A stretch of 60,696 nucleotides of DNA from positions 603,865-664,560 of the forward strand of contig NZ_LMSA01000002.1 in NCBI RefSeq assembly GCF_001427985.1. Reading direction: 5' to 3'. The position numbers and the translations under genes were made by a program. A model generated the notes under the pieces. It saw only the letters and a list, made by a program, of their open reading frames with translations, had not been told where the DNA came from and searched no databases. This DNA comes from Knoellia sp. Soil729. GTDB taxonomy: Bacteria > Actinomycetota > Actinomycetes > Actinomycetales > Dermatophilaceae. Below are positions 25,066-33,618 of the stretch, piece after piece. The number at the start of each line of letters is the position of its first letter. Within the stretch, counting starts at the first letter, position 1.

Positions 25066-26108
25066 CAGTGCGTCCCTCGGGTCGGTCGGGCCAGGACGTG
25101 CTGCGCGGCACCGACGATCCCGCCGACCGCGCCGCTCACGGCGTCGAGCGAGGGATAGATCGGGCTCACGGTGCGGGCGAAGTCCTCGAACGCCGCCCGC
25201 GTGGTGAAGGTGGGGGTGAAGCCGAAGCTCTCGCGCATGACCGTCGTGTCCATGCCGCGCCCGTAGGCGAGGAAGGACATCTGGTCGGGGCTGAAGTCGA
25301 CGAGGCCCAAGCGCTTGCCCAGCCCCCCGAGGGGCCCGGCTGCTGCCATGGGGACCATGACGACCGGCCGGCGGGCAATCGCGGCCGCCTGCAGCGCGGT
25401 GAGCACGCCGTCACCGGCGAGGTTCACGACACCCGTTGCCGAACCCGTCACGCCACGGACCAGCGCCGCGATCGCGTCGTCCTCGTGGATGAACTGGAGC
25501 CGGGCGTCGAAGCCGAACGGCACCGGGATGACGGGCAGGTTGAAGTAGTCCGTGATGGAGGTGCGGATGCGCGGACCGACGATGTTGGCAAAGCGCAGCG
25601 TGAGGATCTCCGCGTCCGGACGGCGCCGGGCGAAGCCTCGCACGTAGCCCTCGACCTCGATCGAGTCCTTGCCGAAACCCGAGGACGGCAGGCGCTTGGC
25701 CGACATCTCCTCGGTGAACATCGCGGGGTCCCGCGGCGTCGAGCCATAGACCGCGGCGGTGGACTTGACGATGAGCCGCTTGACCGACGACGCCTTCTGG
25801 CAGGCAGCGAGCAGCTGCATGGTGCCGATGACGTTGATCTCCTTCTGCGGAGTACGTCCCCCGGCGAAGGTCGGCGTCGCGATGACGTTGGCGTGCACGA
25901 CCGTGTCGACGTCGCCCTGGGAGATGACCTTGCCGATCATCGGGTTGCGGATGTCCGCGCGGATGAACTCCGCGCGGCCGAGGTCGCGCGGGGGCGGGAT
26001 GACGTCGACACCGATGACCTTGTCGACGGCAGGGTCGGCCGCGAGTCGCCGTGCAAGGACGCCACCGACGTGGCGGGAGACTCCTGTCACGAGAACCACT
26101 TGTCCCAC
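25065..26108 (-). CDS. NAD-dependent epimerase/dehydratase (extended SDR)
   Basis: 347 residues. VVLVTGVSRHVGGVLARRLAADP is the nucleotide-binding TGxxxxxG motif; the central region has VVHANVIATP and LIVKSTAAVYGSTP. The usual YxxxK catalytic pair is not evident, so epimerase activity is uncertain. GTG 26108 is chosen because GGAGAGG lies about 9 nt upstream; the longer frame to 26237 lacks fold elements. It forms a coupled pair with the acyltransferase gene, the arrangement seen at galE2-Rv0502 in M. tuberculosis, which suggests a shared envelope-lipid role. Confidence 0.85.
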   Translation of the reverse strand: MGQVVLVTGVSRHVGGVLARRLAADPAVDKVIGVDVIPPPRDLGRAEFIRADIRNPMIGKVISQGDVDTVVHANVIATPTFAGGRTPQKEINVIGTMQLLAACQKASSVKRLIVKSTAAVYGSTPRDPAMFTEEMSAKRLPSSGFGKDSIEVEGYVRGFARRRPDAEILTLRFANIVGPRIRTSITDYFNLPVIPVPFGFDARLQFIHEDDAIAALVRGVTGSATGVVNLAGDGVLTALQAAAIARRPVVMVPMAAAGPLGGLGKRLGLVDFSPDQMSFLAYGRGMDTTVMRESFGFTPTFTTRAAFEDFARTVSPIYPSLDAVSGAVGGIVGAAQHVLARPTRGTH

Positions 26109-26280
26109 GGGCGACGACCTCTCCTGGTGCACAGTCCTGGATTTCGACTCTTCGGGCTCGACCCTACTTTGCGCCGGTGGGTGACGGGAGAGGGTGGAGA
26201 GACCTCTCACCCCGGTGACGGTGGAACTGCACCTCACAGCGGGAGGCGGGCGGACGGCATACGCGCCGGGAACGCGAAAC

Positions 26281-26304
26281 GACCCCCACCGGAAGGTGAG
26301 GGTC
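26281..26304 (-). terminator. Terminator after bS22
   Basis: A 10-bp stem, GACCCCCACC (26281-26290) and GGTGAGGGTC (26295-26304), with one mismatch and a GGAA tetraloop, 11 nt downstream of the bS22 stop on the minus strand. Confidence 0.6.
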
Positions 26305-26315
26305 GCTCGATCACG

Positions 26316-26414
26316 TCACTTCTTGTTGCGGCGCTGGTGGCGCGTCTTGCGAAGCAACTTGCGGTGCTTCTTCTTCGCCATGCGCTTGCGGCGCTTCTTG
26401 ATCACTGAACCCAT
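26316..26414 (-). CDS. 30S ribosomal protein bS22 (AURKAIP1/COX24-domain protein)
   Basis: Only 32 residues, starting MGSVIKKRRKRMAKKKH and ending RHQRRNKK, about half of them Lys or Arg. This is the AURKAIP1/COX24 domain described in mycobacterial ribosomes as bS22, a small peptide that sits near the decoding centre of the 30S subunit. ATG 26414 has GAGG about 7 nt upstream. It lies between bldC and the epimerase gene, as in M. tuberculosis (Rv0500B), and is followed by a hairpin terminator. Confidence 0.92.
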   Translation of the reverse strand: MGSVIKKRRKRMAKKKHRKLLRKTRHQRRNKK

Positions 26415-26584
26415 GAGCAGTCCTCGCTGATTGAGAGAATTTCGAACGACGGTGGACCAGCAGCTGCTGATCGGCCTGCGCGGCCGACCGGCGCGCGTGT
26501 GTCGAGGCGCAACCCTACCGGCGCGCGGCCCGACTGCCCAAACGGGCATCCGGCCAGCAGGGAGATCCGTGGTGGGAACGGCGA

Positions 26585-26609
26585 AGGCCGGGCCCGATCG
26601 GCCCGGCCT
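26585..26609 (-). terminator. Terminator after bldC
   Basis: A 10-bp perfect GC stem: AGGCCGGGCC (26585-26594) and GGCCCGGCCT (26600-26609), loop CGATC, 22 nt past the bldC stop on the minus strand. A smaller TGCCC-AAAC-GGGCA hairpin follows at 26535-26548. Confidence 0.6.
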
Positions 26610-26630
26610 CCATCGTCTGGTGCGGCTCGC

Positions 26631-26828
26631 TCACGCGGTGCCCATGTAGGACTCCCGGAGGTACTTCTGCACCTCGTCCTCGGGAACCCGAAAAGACCTG
26701 CCCACGCGCACTGCCGGCAGTTCGCCTCCATGCACCATGCGGTAGACGGTCATCTTCGACACGCGCATGATCGAGGCCACCTCAGCAACGGTGAGAAACC
26801 GCACCTCGGCAAACCGTTCCTGGGACAT
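26631..26828 (-). CDS. bldC: BldC-like MerR-type DNA-binding protein
   Basis: 65 residues. RFLTVAEVASIMRVSKMTVYRMVHGGELPAVRVGRSFRVPEDEVQKYL is a single winged-helix of the MerR/excisionase type, nearly filling the protein. It matches BldC, a regulator that binds direct repeats cooperatively and delays development in Streptomyces. ATG 26828 has GAGG 6 nt upstream; the longer frame to 26969 is not supported. Its place next to bS22 and near proC is the conserved actinobacterial context. What it controls in a non-sporulating host cannot be told from sequence. Confidence 0.92.
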   Translation of the reverse strand: MSQERFAEVRFLTVAEVASIMRVSKMTVYRMVHGGELPAVRVGRSFRVPEDEVQKYLRESYMGTA

Positions 26829-26993
26829 TGCCACCTCGATCTCTGCATGCTCGCATCGCCGGCTTCCCCACCGGCGGTCATCTACGGGCGTGCAAGAAGC
26901 AACCATAGGGGCTGATGTGACCCTTGGGGAAGTCATGGGAGCGGAATGTTTCCCACGTCCAGTCGACACGCGGTGGAGTGGATGAAAAGTGGG

Positions 26994-28184
26994 TCATTCG
27001 AACCATGCGTCGAGCCCATGGAGCGGGAACACCGCTTGACGCGTGGCGAGGATGGCGGCGTCCGCAGCCCTGTCCGGGTTGTGCCCGGTCTCCCACGGAC
27101 GGACCCAGATCGGCAGGTCCTTCTCGGCCAGGTCCCCCATCATCGTGGGCGCCTCGACGCCGAAGCTCTCGAGCACGTGGTCGCGCCAGGACTGCGGGAC
27201 CGGGGTCGCGCACGGCACGGGCGCATGGGCCGCGATCGCGGTGAGGTGGGCCCACGAACGCGGCACGACCTGGATGAGCTCGTAGCCACCACCGCCCAGC
27301 GCCACCCACTTGCCGTGCGCGTGGTCGTGCGCCAGTCGGTGCAGGAACTCGTGGGCACGCCGTTGGGCGTCGAGCGAGATGGAGAGGTGGGCCAGCGGGT
27401 CCTGGCTGTGGCTGTCGCAGCCGTGCTGGGTGACGAGCACGTCTGGAGTGAAGGCGGACACGAGCTGAGGAACGACGGACTCGATGGCGCGCAGCCAGTC
27501 GGAGTCGCCCGTGCCCGGCGGGAGCGCCACGTTGACGGCCGTGCCGCGGGCGTCGGGACCACCGATGTCGCCCGGCCAGCCCGTGCCGGGGAAGAGGGCT
27601 CGGCCCGACTCGTGGACGGAGATGGTGAGCACGCGCGGGTCGTTCCAGAAGATGCGCTCGACGCCGTCTCCGTGGTGCACGTCGATGTCGACGTAGGCCA
27701 CACGTTCGGCGCCACTGTCGAGCAGCCGCTGGATGCCCACCGCGATGTCGTTGTAGATGCAGAAGCCCGAGGCGTGCGTCGCCATCGCGTGGTGCAGGCC
27801 GCCGCAGTAGTTCACGCCGTGGTCGATCTCGCCCCTCCACACCGCATCACACAGGTCGACGGTGCCCTGGACGATGCGCGCGCTCGCCTCGTGCATCCCC
27901 TCGAACGCCGGGTCGTCCTCCGTGCCCAGGCCCCAGCGGCCCGTGGCACTCCTTGGGTCCAGGGAGGCCGCGCGCACCGCCGCGACGTAGTCCGCCTCGT
28001 GCACCGTGGTGAGCAGCTCGTCGCTCGCGATCGCAGGGCTGACGACCTCGACGTGCTCGAGGACACCGAGGTCGTCGAGGAGCCGGGTCGTGAGGGCGAG
28101 ACGGGTCGGCCCCATCGGGTGTCCCGGCCCGAAGTTGTAGGCCGTGAAGCCGTCGTCCCAGACGAGGCGCGTGCGGTGAGCCAT
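26994..28184 (-). CDS. AcuC-type acetoin utilisation / histone-deacetylase-family protein
   Basis: 396 residues of the zinc-dependent arginase/deacetylase fold: FGPGHPMGPTRL at the start, NYCGGLHHAMATHASGFCIYNDIAVGIQ, the zinc-binding VDIDVHHGDGVERIFW, and VLVTQHGCDSHSQDPLAHL. In bacteria such enzymes deacetylate acetyl-CoA synthetase or small acetylated compounds. ATG 28184 is preferred because TAGCGT lies 7 nt upstream; GTG 28193 is in frame. It is divergent from the TrkA-like gene and upstream of bldC, separated by 165 nt. Confidence 0.88.
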   Translation of the reverse strand: MAHRTRLVWDDGFTAYNFGPGHPMGPTRLALTTRLLDDLGVLEHVEVVSPAIASDELLTTVHEADYVAAVRAASLDPRSATGRWGLGTEDDPAFEGMHEASARIVQGTVDLCDAVWRGEIDHGVNYCGGLHHAMATHASGFCIYNDIAVGIQRLLDSGAERVAYVDIDVHHGDGVERIFWNDPRVLTISVHESGRALFPGTGWPGDIGGPDARGTAVNVALPPGTGDSDWLRAIESVVPQLVSAFTPDVLVTQHGCDSHSQDPLAHLSISLDAQRRAHEFLHRLAHDHAHGKWVALGGGGYELIQVVPRSWAHLTAIAAHAPVPCATPVPQSWRDHVLESFGVEAPTMMGDLAEKDLPIWVRPWETGHNPDRAADAAILATRQAVFPLHGLDAWFE

Positions 28185-28191
28185 GTCGGGC

Positions 28192-28197
28192 ACGCTA
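28192..28197 (-). promoter_or_regulatory. -10 hexamer of the acuC-like gene
   Basis: TAGCGT on the minus strand, 7 nt before ATG 28184. Confidence 0.45.
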
Positions 28198-28269
28198 CCC
28201 GGCGCGCCCCGAATGGGGGCTAGCCTCGACCCGAACGTCCACCGGCCGGAACGACCTCAGGAGGAAACC

Positions 28270-28935
28270 TTGGGCGCCAAGAACAGCGACCTCGACGTGC
28301 TCGTCGTCGGCCTGGGCCGATTCGGTGGGGCTGCCGCCCTCGAGCTGCGCCGCCTCGGGCACCGCGTCGTCGCCATCGAGAAGGACGGCCTGCTCGCCGA
28401 GAAGTTCCTCGGACGGCTCAGCTCGATCATCCACGGCGACGCCAGCGACTCCTCGGTCATCCACGACGCCAAGGCGTCGCGCTACCAGATCGCGATCGTC
28501 GGGGTCGGATCCTCGATCGAGGCCTCGGTCCTGGCGTCCGCCAACCTCGTCGACGCGGGCGTCCCCGACATCTGGGCCAAGGCGATGTCGCCGGAGCATG
28601 CCCGCATCCTCGACCGGATCGGTGTCCAGCACATCGTGCGGCCCGAGGCCGACACGGGCCGCCGGGTGGCCCACCTCGTCGGCGGCAAGCTCCAGGACTA
28701 CATCGAGTTCGACGACGGCTTCGCCATCGTCAAGATGCGCCCGCCGACCGAGGCCATCGGCTTCACGCTGGAGCAGAGCAAGCTGCGCAGCAAGTACGGC
28801 GTGACGATCGTGGGCGTGAAGGCTCCCGGTGAGGACTTCACGTATGCCGTTCCCTCCACCAAGGTCTCGGCTCACGACACGTTGATCGTCAGCGGGCCGA
28901 CGGAGCTCCTCGAGCGCCTCGCCGCCCGCCCCTGA
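28270..28935 (+). CDS. TrkA/KtrA-type potassium channel regulatory subunit
   Basis: 221 residues. The RCK_N Rossmann domain has VLVVGLGRFGGAAALELRRLGHRVVAIEKD and IIHGDASDSSVI; the RCK_C domain follows from about residue 140 (DDGFAIVKMRPPTEAIGFTLEQSKLRSKYGVTIVGVK to DTLIVSGPTELLERL). It would gate a KtrB/TrkH-type potassium transporter, which is not in the window. TTG 28270 is chosen because AGGAGG lies 5 nt upstream, a clear case where the ribosome-binding site decides the start. Confidence 0.88.
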   Translation: MGAKNSDLDVLVVGLGRFGGAAALELRRLGHRVVAIEKDGLLAEKFLGRLSSIIHGDASDSSVIHDAKASRYQIAIVGVGSSIEASVLASANLVDAGVPDIWAKAMSPEHARILDRIGVQHIVRPEADTGRRVAHLVGGKLQDYIEFDDGFAIVKMRPPTEAIGFTLEQSKLRSKYGVTIVGVKAPGEDFTYAVPSTKVSAHDTLIVSGPTELLERLAARP

Positions 28936-28951
28936 CCCTCGGGGCTCGCCC

Positions 28952-29479
28952 TCAGAACTCGGCCGGGGGCGACCCGCGGTCGCCACCGAGGGCAAGGACC
29001 ATGGCGACCTCGTCCTCGTCGTCCTCGCTCACGACCCGCATGGGACGACGCTCCGCGGTGGGCCGGAACCCGAAGCCGCTGGCGAAGGCCACGGCCCGGC
29101 CGTTGTCGCTGCCGACCCAGTAGGTGAGCTGGCTCTGTCCCTGCTCGCGGGCCAGGTTGGCGCCGGCGCGCACCAGGGCCGTCGCCACGCCACTGCCGCG
29201 GGCCTCCGGCGTCACCCAGAGCCCGAACAGCTGTGAGGTCTTGGGGTTCTCGTCGCTCGAGCGGCCGAGGCTGACGATGCCGAGCGGGGTCTCCTCGCGC
29301 TCTGCGAGCAGCCGTGCCGAGCGGTTCATCCGCAGCCGCCAGAAGTCCTCCTCGAAGGCCTCCTCCTCCTCGGCCGTGGCCACGAACGCCTCGGGCGACT
29401 CCCGCAGAGCGGTCAGTCGGGCGTCGCGGTACGTCTGCCAGTCCTCTTCGCCCAGCGGGCGCACGCTGATCTCACTCAT
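28952..29479 (-). CDS. GNAT-family N-acetyltransferase
   Basis: 175 residues. The acetyl-CoA-binding motif A is LFGLWVTPEARGSGVATALVRAGANLAREQ, followed by LTYWVGSDNGRAVAFASGFGF. Typical length for a single-domain GNAT; substrate unknown. ATG 29479 overlaps the stop of the second GNAT gene upstream (ATGA), so the two are translated together and may have arisen by tandem duplication, though they have diverged far. Confidence 0.85.
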   Translation of the reverse strand: MSEISVRPLGEEDWQTYRDARLTALRESPEAFVATAEEEEAFEEDFWRLRMNRSARLLAEREETPLGIVSLGRSSDENPKTSQLFGLWVTPEARGSGVATALVRAGANLAREQGQSQLTYWVGSDNGRAVAFASGFGFRPTAERRPMRVVSEDDEDEVAMVLALGGDRGSPPAEF

Positions 29480-30009
29480 GCCCCCACTGTCCCCGACGGC
29501 ACCGATGCCGGGCAAGCCGGGTCGACGGAGACGGCGTACCCGATCTCGCAGATCCCGCCATAGAGCGGGTTGTCCCACGTGGTGCCCGTGCGGGTGAACC
29601 CGTGGCGTTCGTAGAGGCGCTGGGCCGGCCGGTTCTCCTGGGCCACCTCGAGGTGCACGCGTCCGTAGCCGTCTTCGGACGCAGCAGCGAGAGCGGTCGA
29701 GACGAGGAGGTCGCCGACGCCACGACCCCGCGCCGATGCCGAGACCCACATCCCGATGAGGTAGATCTCGTCGTCGGGCTGGTCGGCGCTGTGCCAGATC
29801 GAGACCGTGCCCACCGGCCGGTCGGCATCGAGGGCCAACCAGGTCGTCATGGAGGTGAGTCGAGCGAGCCAGGAGGAGTCCGGGTAGGCCGCGCTCACGG
29901 CATACGTGTTGGCGAAGGCCCGCGGGGTGTCGAGCAGCGCAGCGAGACGCACGTCGCGGTAGGTGCGCCAGTTCTCGCGCGTGACGCGCACGACCCTCGC
30001 AGGGACCAC
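29476..30009 (-). CDS. GNAT-family N-acetyltransferase
   Basis: 177 residues. Motif A is YLIGMWVSASARGRGVGDLLVSTALAAASEDG, then VHLEVAQENRPAQRLYERHGFTRTGT, the standard GNAT C-terminal core. GTG 30009 has AGGAGG 8 nt upstream, placed in the end of proC; the longer frame overlapping proC is not real. It starts 4 nt after the proC stop, so proC, this gene and the next GNAT form one minus-strand unit. Confidence 0.85.
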   Translation of the reverse strand: MVPARVVRVTRENWRTYRDVRLAALLDTPRAFANTYAVSAAYPDSSWLARLTSMTTWLALDADRPVGTVSIWHSADQPDDEIYLIGMWVSASARGRGVGDLLVSTALAAASEDGYGRVHLEVAQENRPAQRLYERHGFTRTGTTWDNPLYGGICEIGYAVSVDPACPASVPSGTVGA

Positions 30010-30013
30010 CCGT

Positions 30014-30814
30014 TCAGCCTCCTGACAGCTCGCGCGAGCGGACGGCGGCGGCCTCGATGGCGCTGACGAAGGCGGCGCGCACCTTGTGGTCGTCGAGGAC
30101 GCGCAGCGCAGCAGCCGTCGTGCCACCGGGCGAGGTGACCTGCTCGCGCAGCACGGTGGGGTGCTGGCCCGTCTCGCGCAGCATCGTCGCCGCGCCGAAG
30201 AGCGTCTGGGTGACGAGCTCGGTGGCGGTGGCGCGGGGCATGCCGAGGACGACTCCGGCCTCGATCATCGCCTCGACCACATAGAAGATGTAGGCCGGGC
30301 CGCTGCCCGACATGGCGGTGACGGCGTCCTGGAGCTTCTCGGGGACCTCGGTGACCTTGCCGGTCGCGGCGAGGAGCCCACGTGCCTGCTCGAGGTGCTC
30401 CGGCAGGCAGTGGCGGCCGCCGCTGATCGCCGCCATGCCCTGGTCGACGAGGGCGGGGGTGTTGGGCATGACCCGCACCACGGAGCGGCCCTCGGGCAGG
30501 TGGCTCTCGATGAAGTCGGTGGTGATGCCCGCGGCGAGGCTGACGACGAGGTTGGCCTCTCCCACGTGCGGCCCGATCTCGTCGAGGAGCGCCGCCATGT
30601 CCTGCGGCTTGACCACGAGGATGAGCGTCTCGGCCTCGGCTGCGGCGTCGACGTTGCTCACGGCGCGCACGCCGTAGGTCTCGGTCAGCTCCGCGGCGCG
30701 CTCGGGACGGCGCTCGGTGATGACGAGCTCGTCAGCCGGGCGACCGGCCCGCAGCAGCCCCGAGAGCAGGGTCTCGCCCATGACACCAGCACCGAAGATC
30801 GCAACCGTTCCCAT
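30014..30814 (-). CDS. proC: Pyrroline-5-carboxylate reductase
   Basis: A 266-residue enzyme for the last step of proline synthesis. VAIFGAGVMGETLLSGLLRAG is the NAD(P)H Rossmann motif; VVRVMPNTPALVDQGMAAIS, VTAMSGSGPAYIFYVVEAM and REQVTSPGGTTAAALRVL are signature blocks of the C-terminal dimer domain. ATG 30814 fits the family. The proline dehydrogenase gene, which catalyses the opposite direction of flux, lies just upstream on the same strand across a structured gap. Confidence 0.95.
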   Translation of the reverse strand: MGTVAIFGAGVMGETLLSGLLRAGRPADELVITERRPERAAELTETYGVRAVSNVDAAAEAETLILVVKPQDMAALLDEIGPHVGEANLVVSLAAGITTDFIESHLPEGRSVVRVMPNTPALVDQGMAAISGGRHCLPEHLEQARGLLAATGKVTEVPEKLQDAVTAMSGSGPAYIFYVVEAMIEAGVVLGMPRATATELVTQTLFGAATMLRETGQHPTVLREQVTSPGGTTAAALRVLDDHKVRAAFVSAIEAAAVRSRELSGG

Positions 30815-30901
30815 GCCGGGAGACTATGCCGGTTTCCGTTCGCGGTTCACGCGTGTTTCATTGCGGGGGTATGCCGGCCGCTCGTCCACCAGCGAAGCAA
30901 C

Positions 30902-30985
30902 GGACATGCAGTGCTCACCTGCGCGGACGCGGCTGAGCACGCGCTGGGCGGTTCGGGTCCGGCTCATGGGGACCACTGCATGTCC
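30902..30985. repeat. Nested inverted repeats between proline dehydrogenase and proC
   Basis: Outer arms GGACATGCAGTG (30902-30913) and CACTGCATGTCC (30974-30985) are exact complements. Inside, GTGCTCA and TGAGCAC pair, with GTG shared with the left outer arm, so inner and outer stems compete. The outer loop is 60 nt. It may end the proline dehydrogenase transcript or act as a switch; no T run is present. Confidence 0.5.
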
Positions 30986-31011
30986 ATTGCCCCGGGCCGG
31001 CCCGCGCCGCG

Positions 31012-31962
31012 TCAGCCCGTGGTGATCAGGCTGCGCAGGAAGAACTGCAGGTTCGCGGGGCGCTCGGCCATCCGGCGCATGAGGTAGCCGTACCACTGCT
31101 CCCCGAAGGGGACGTAGACGCGCATCTGGTGGCCGCGGTCGGCGATGCGCTTCTGCTCGTCGGGGCGGATGCCGAAGAGCATCTGGAACTCGTAGCTGTC
31201 GGGCTCGCGCCCCTGACGGCTGGCGAGGGCCCGGGCGATGTCGATGATGCGGGGGTCGTGGCTGGCGATCATGGGGTAGCCGTCGCCCGCCATGAGCACC
31301 TTGAGGCAGCGCACGTAGGACAGGTCGACGTCCTCGGCGTCCTGGTAGGCGACCGAGGCCGGCTCCTTGTAGGCGCCCTTGCACAGGCGGACGCGGCTCC
31401 CGGCCGTGGCGAGGTCCCGGCAGTCGGACTCGGTGCGGTGCAGGTAGGACTGCAGGACGGCGCCCGTGTCGGGGAAGTCCTTGCGCAGCTCGGCGAGCAC
31501 CGACAGCGTCGAGTCCGTCGTCGTGTGGTCCTCCATGTCGAGGGTGACCGTGGTGTCGGCGTCCTTGGCGACCTCGCAGATGCGGCGCGCGTTGTCGAGC
31601 GCGATCTGCTCGCCGTCGCGGGGCAGTGCCTGGCCGACGGCGCTGAGCTTGACGCTCACCTCGGCGGCACCGAACTGGGTCAGGTCGCGCGCCTTGAGCG
31701 CCCGCAGGAGCCCGACATAGGTGTCGACCGTGTGCGCGGCCTGCCCGGCGTCGAGAGTGTCCTCCCCCAGGTAGTCGATCGTCACCATCCGGTTGGTCGA
31801 GCGCAGCTCGGCTGCCGCGTTCACCGCGTCGGAGACGTCGGTGCCGGGCACGTAGCGCTGCACGACGTGGCGGCTGACCGGTGCCTTCTCGATCGTGCTG
31901 CGCACGAGGGAGGAGTCCGAGAGGTGCAGGAGGCTGGATCGAAGCAGGTCTGAGGCGTCCAC
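31012..31962 (-). CDS. Proline dehydrogenase
   Basis: A 316-residue single-domain FAD enzyme oxidising proline to pyrroline-5-carboxylate. TVTLDMEDHTTTDSTLSVLAEL, GAVLQSYLHRTESDC, RLCKGAYKEPASVAY and FGEQWYGYLMRRMAERPANLQFFLRSL match the PutA barrel, including the YxxRRxxER-type substrate motif near the C-terminus. No P5C dehydrogenase domain is fused, as usual in Gram-positives. GTG 31962 (VDASDLL) gives the family length; the frame to 32031 is unneeded. Confidence 0.92.
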   Translation of the reverse strand: MDASDLLRSSLLHLSDSSLVRSTIEKAPVSRHVVQRYVPGTDVSDAVNAAAELRSTNRMVTIDYLGEDTLDAGQAAHTVDTYVGLLRALKARDLTQFGAAEVSVKLSAVGQALPRDGEQIALDNARRICEVAKDADTTVTLDMEDHTTTDSTLSVLAELRKDFPDTGAVLQSYLHRTESDCRDLATAGSRVRLCKGAYKEPASVAYQDAEDVDLSYVRCLKVLMAGDGYPMIASHDPRIIDIARALASRQGREPDSYEFQMLFGIRPDEQKRIADRGHQMRVYVPFGEQWYGYLMRRMAERPANLQFFLRSLITTG

Positions 31963-32073
31963 GCAGGTCAGGTTATCCGTTCCGCCGACGTCCTCATGAC
32001 CCGTATGCCGTCCGCCCACCTCCGCGCCCACCTTCCCCGAGCTCCCCCCTCACCGTTGCCCTTGCGTCGGGCG

Positions 32074-32808
32074 TCAGGCGGTGCGGCGTCGCAGGGTGAG
32101 GCTGCCCAGCGCCAGGGCCACGACGATCGCGCCGGCGATGATCGCCAGGTCGCTCGCGATGTCACCGAGTGGTTCGGGGACGGCAGTGATCGTGCGCATG
32201 GCGTCCACGGCATACGACAGGGGAAGGACGTCCGAGATCGGCCCGAGGAGCGAGGGCAGGTTGTCGCGCGAGACGAGCAGGCCGCACAGGAGGAACTGCG
32301 GGAGCACGAGGGCCGGCATGAACTGCACAGCCTGGAACTCCGTCGAGGCGAACCCGCTCACGAGCAGGCCGAGCGCCGTGCCGAGGAGAGCATCACCGAC
32401 CGCCACGACCACCAGCAGCCACGTGGGTCCGGCGACGTCGAGGCCGCACACCCAGACGGCGAACCCGGTGGCCAGCAGCGCCTGCACGACGGCCATCGCC
32501 CCGAAGGCGAGCGCGTAGCCGATCATGAAGTCGCCCTTGCCGAGCGGTGTGGTGAGCAGTCGTTCGAGCGTCCCCGAGGTCCGCTCACGCAGGGTTGCGA
32601 CGCTGGTGACGATGAACATCACCACGAACGGGAAGACGCCGAGCAGGGCCGCACCGATGCTGTCGAACACCGGTGTCCCGTCGTAGATCCAGGCAAGCAG
32701 GCCGATGAGGACGCAGGGCACGACGAGCATGAGCGCGATGGTCCGCGGGTCGGCCCTGAGCTGGCGCAGGACGCGGGCCGCGGTGGCAAGCGTGATGCGG
32801 GGGCTCAT
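32074..32808 (-). CDS. ABC-2 type transporter permease
   Basis: 244 residues with six predicted helices, for example RTIALMLVVPCVLIGLLAWIY, LLGVFPFVVMFIVTSVATL and QFMPALVLPQFLLCGLLVS, and the ABC-2 signature RERTSGTLERLLTTPLGKGDFMIGY between helices 2 and 3. It is the membrane partner of the ATPase gene that overlaps its start. Substrate unknown; drug or lipid export is usual for the family. Confidence 0.88.
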   Translation of the reverse strand: MSPRITLATAARVLRQLRADPRTIALMLVVPCVLIGLLAWIYDGTPVFDSIGAALLGVFPFVVMFIVTSVATLRERTSGTLERLLTTPLGKGDFMIGYALAFGAMAVVQALLATGFAVWVCGLDVAGPTWLLVVVAVGDALLGTALGLLVSGFASTEFQAVQFMPALVLPQFLLCGLLVSRDNLPSLLGPISDVLPLSYAVDAMRTITAVPEPLGDIASDLAIIAGAIVVALALGSLTLRRRTA

Positions 32809-33578
32809 GACGCGTCTCCTGATGTGGTGCTCGGGGAGGAGCTCTGGCGGCCTGCGGCCCGGTCCACGAGGGCGAGGAAGGCCTGTTCGGCGTCGGCCGC
32901 GCCCGTGCGCTCGAGCAGCTCGGGGAGGGTCGAGTCGCTGAAAACCTCACCCTCACGCAGCAGGAGCAGGCGGTCGCACCGGGTCGCCTCGTCCATGACG
33001 TGGCTCGAGACGAGCAGGGTGCGCCCCTCGTTGTGGGCCAGCCTGCGGAACAGCTCCCACAGGTCACGGCGCAGGACCGGGTCCAGCCCGACCGTCGGTT
33101 CGTCGAGGACGAGCAGCTCGGGGTCGCCGACGAGCGCTGCGGCCAGGGAGACACGGGAGCGCTGTCCGCCGGAGAGAGTGCGGACCGGGGCATCTGCGTG
33201 GGAGGTGAGGTCCACCGCGTCGATCGCGCGGTCGACGGCGCCACCTGCCGCACCGAGCACCGCGGCGAAGTAGCGGAGGTTGTGGCGCACCGACAGGTCC
33301 GCATAGACGCTCGGCGCCTGGGTGACGTACCCGACCCGGTGCCGCAGCCCGGGTGAGCCGGCGGGCTCGCCGAGCACCGTCACCTCGCCCGACCGGACCT
33401 GCTGCACCCCCACGATGGCCCGCATGAGGGTGGACTTGCCGCCACCGCTCGGGCCCAGGAGTCCGACGACCTGACCGGTGGGGACGGTGACGCTGAGGTC
33501 AGGCAGGACCTCACGCTTCCCGCGCACCACGCGCAGGTGCTCGACGACGATGGCGTCGCCGTCCGCTCTTTTCATCAT
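32805..33578 (-). CDS. ABC transporter ATP-binding protein
   Basis: 257 residues. Walker A GLLGPSGGGKSTLMRAIVG, Q-loop YVTQAPSVYADLSV, signature RTLSGGQRSRVSLAAALV, Walker B ELLVLDEPTVGLDP and switch His in VSSHVMDEA are all intact. Two adjacent ATGs (33578, 33575) start the gene, both inside a palindromic operator. Its stop overlaps the permease start. The tetR gene is upstream on the same strand, giving a regulator-exporter unit. Confidence 0.92.
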   Translation of the reverse strand: MMKRADGDAIVVEHLRVVRGKREVLPDLSVTVPTGQVVGLLGPSGGGKSTLMRAIVGVQQVRSGEVTVLGEPAGSPGLRHRVGYVTQAPSVYADLSVRHNLRYFAAVLGAAGGAVDRAIDAVDLTSHADAPVRTLSGGQRSRVSLAAALVGDPELLVLDEPTVGLDPVLRRDLWELFRRLAHNEGRTLLVSSHVMDEATRCDRLLLLREGEVFSDSTLPELLERTGAADAEQAFLALVDRAAGRQSSSPSTTSGDAS

Positions 33579-33590
33579 GTGATGAATTTA
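33571..33590 (-). promoter_or_regulatory. Operator and leaderless promoter of the ABC exporter
   Basis: TTCATCA-TG-TGATGAA (33571-33586) is a 7+7 palindrome containing the start codons. On the minus strand TAAATT (33585-33590) lies 6 nt before ATG 33578. A repressor bound here, most likely the TetR protein encoded next door, would block both RNA polymerase and, on a leaderless message, the only start site. Confidence 0.55.
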
Positions 33591-33618
33591 AACCCCACTC
33601 CCAGCCGCGCGCAACCCC

